Shown: in pieces, positions 5,691 to 5,932 of the stretch
How the letters are laid out: every line of letters starts with the position of its first letter
Position numbering within the stretch: position 1 is the first letter of the stretch
Assembly: GCA_002450925.1 (NCBI GenBank)
Contig: DKAU01000042.1
Coordinates: 1 to 5,932, forward strand
DNA: 5,932 bases
Direction: 5' to 3'
Source: Thiobacillus sp. UBA6918
GTDB lineage: Bacteria; Pseudomonadota; Gammaproteobacteria; Burkholderiales; Thiobacillaceae
Program-made: the position numbers and the translations under genes
The notes under the pieces: model-generated
Database searches by the model: none
Seen by the model: the letters and a program-made list of their open reading frames with translations, nothing else
Told to the model about the DNA's origin: nothing

Positions 5691-5696
5691 CCTCCC
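5691..5696 (-). promoter_or_regulatory. Ribosome binding site of the small membrane protein
   Basis: GGGAGG on the minus strand, eight bases before the ATG at 5682-5680. It is the best argument that this small reading frame is translated and chooses the first of the two adjacent ATG codons. Confidence 0.65.
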
Positions 5697-5870
5697 TTTA
5701 TGTCGGCAGTAAGTTGCATGGTTGAGAAAGGGACACAGACCCCTCACAGTACAGCTTCAGATATTGTTATACGGCGCCCGTCTGGCTCAACTTGAGGATG
5801 AAGAATCACTGTCTGGAGCAGTCATGTGGAGCCCAGGTAAGATTCTATAAATATCGAGCTTCCAGGAAAC

Positions 5871-5900
5871 GGAAAAGGCTAGCGCCTAAACGCTAGCCTT
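5871..5900 (-). terminator. Intrinsic terminator of the tRNA transcript
   Basis: AAGGCTAGCG (5875-5884) and CGCTAGCCTT (5891-5900) form a perfect 10-bp stem around a six-base loop. On the minus strand the stem ends in TTTT then CCGTTT. It begins eight bases beyond the tRNA CCA end, so it most likely ends the tRNA transcript. Confidence 0.8.
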
Positions 5901-5908
5901 CGTATTTC

Positions 5909-5932
5909 TGGCTCCCCGACCTGGGCTCGAAC
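5909..5932 (-). tRNA. 3' end of a tRNA, probably tRNA-Asn (partial, cut by the window edge)
   Basis: Read on the minus strand, the edge contains GTTCGAGC (T-loop), then CCAGG (T-stem 3' arm), TCGGGGA (acceptor 3' arm), discriminator G and an encoded CCA. The acceptor implies a 5' end of TCCCCGA, which with discriminator G fits proteobacterial tRNA-Asn. The anticodon lies outside the window, so the identity is inferred from the acceptor only. Confidence 0.85.

Noticed and set aside
1..5932. CRISPR array, insertion sequence or phage gene
   Set aside because: No regularly spaced repeats, transposase motifs, terminal inverted repeats or phage proteins were seen on either strand.

Overview
The window looks like chromosomal DNA from a Gram-negative bacterium with mid-range GC content. 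A betaproteobacterium is the best guess, for example a Nitrosomonadales-like lineage. The reasons are two exported envelope proteins (FecR-type and OmpA-type), good Shine-Dalgarno sites, and a tRNA 3' end with encoded CCA that fits proteobacterial tRNA-Asn. The taxonomic guess is inference only. I see no transposase, integrase or CRISPR array.

Layout: (1) 221-1072 (+), an HD-domain metal-dependent phosphohydrolase. (2) 1073-1365, no gene recognised, then a strong symmetric terminator at 1366-1400 between converging genes. (3) 2923-1420 (-), a two-gene operon: a small periplasmic FecR-domain protein followed 13 bases later by an OmpA-family protein. The N-terminal part of the OmpA-family protein is three imperfect copies of a roughly 70-residue unit. 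(4) 2924-3176, a 253-base AT-rich divergent control region with a perfect TATTAGA-N4-TCTAATA dyad. (5) 3177-5269 (+), a partner-switching operon: a cyclic-nucleotide-binding domain fused to a SpoIIE/RsbU-type PP2C phosphatase, a STAS anti-anti-sigma-type protein, and an RsbW/SpoIIAB-type HATPase kinase. (6) 5682-5407 (-), a small one-helix membrane protein with a strong ribosome binding site. (7) 5932-5871 (-), the 3' end of a tRNA (probably tRNA-Asn) and its terminator.

How the parts may work together (inference): a cyclic nucleotide binding to the phosphatase would change dephosphorylation of the STAS protein at Ser62. The HATPase would phosphorylate that serine and be sequestered by the unphosphorylated STAS protein. 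No sigma factor or other output protein is encoded beside the switch, so its target is unknown. The divergent FecR/OmpA operon shares the control region and could be a regulated target or an envelope-side partner. The most interesting items are the cyclic-nucleotide-gated switch without a visible output, the triple repeat in front of the OmpA domain, and the operator-like dyad between the two operons.
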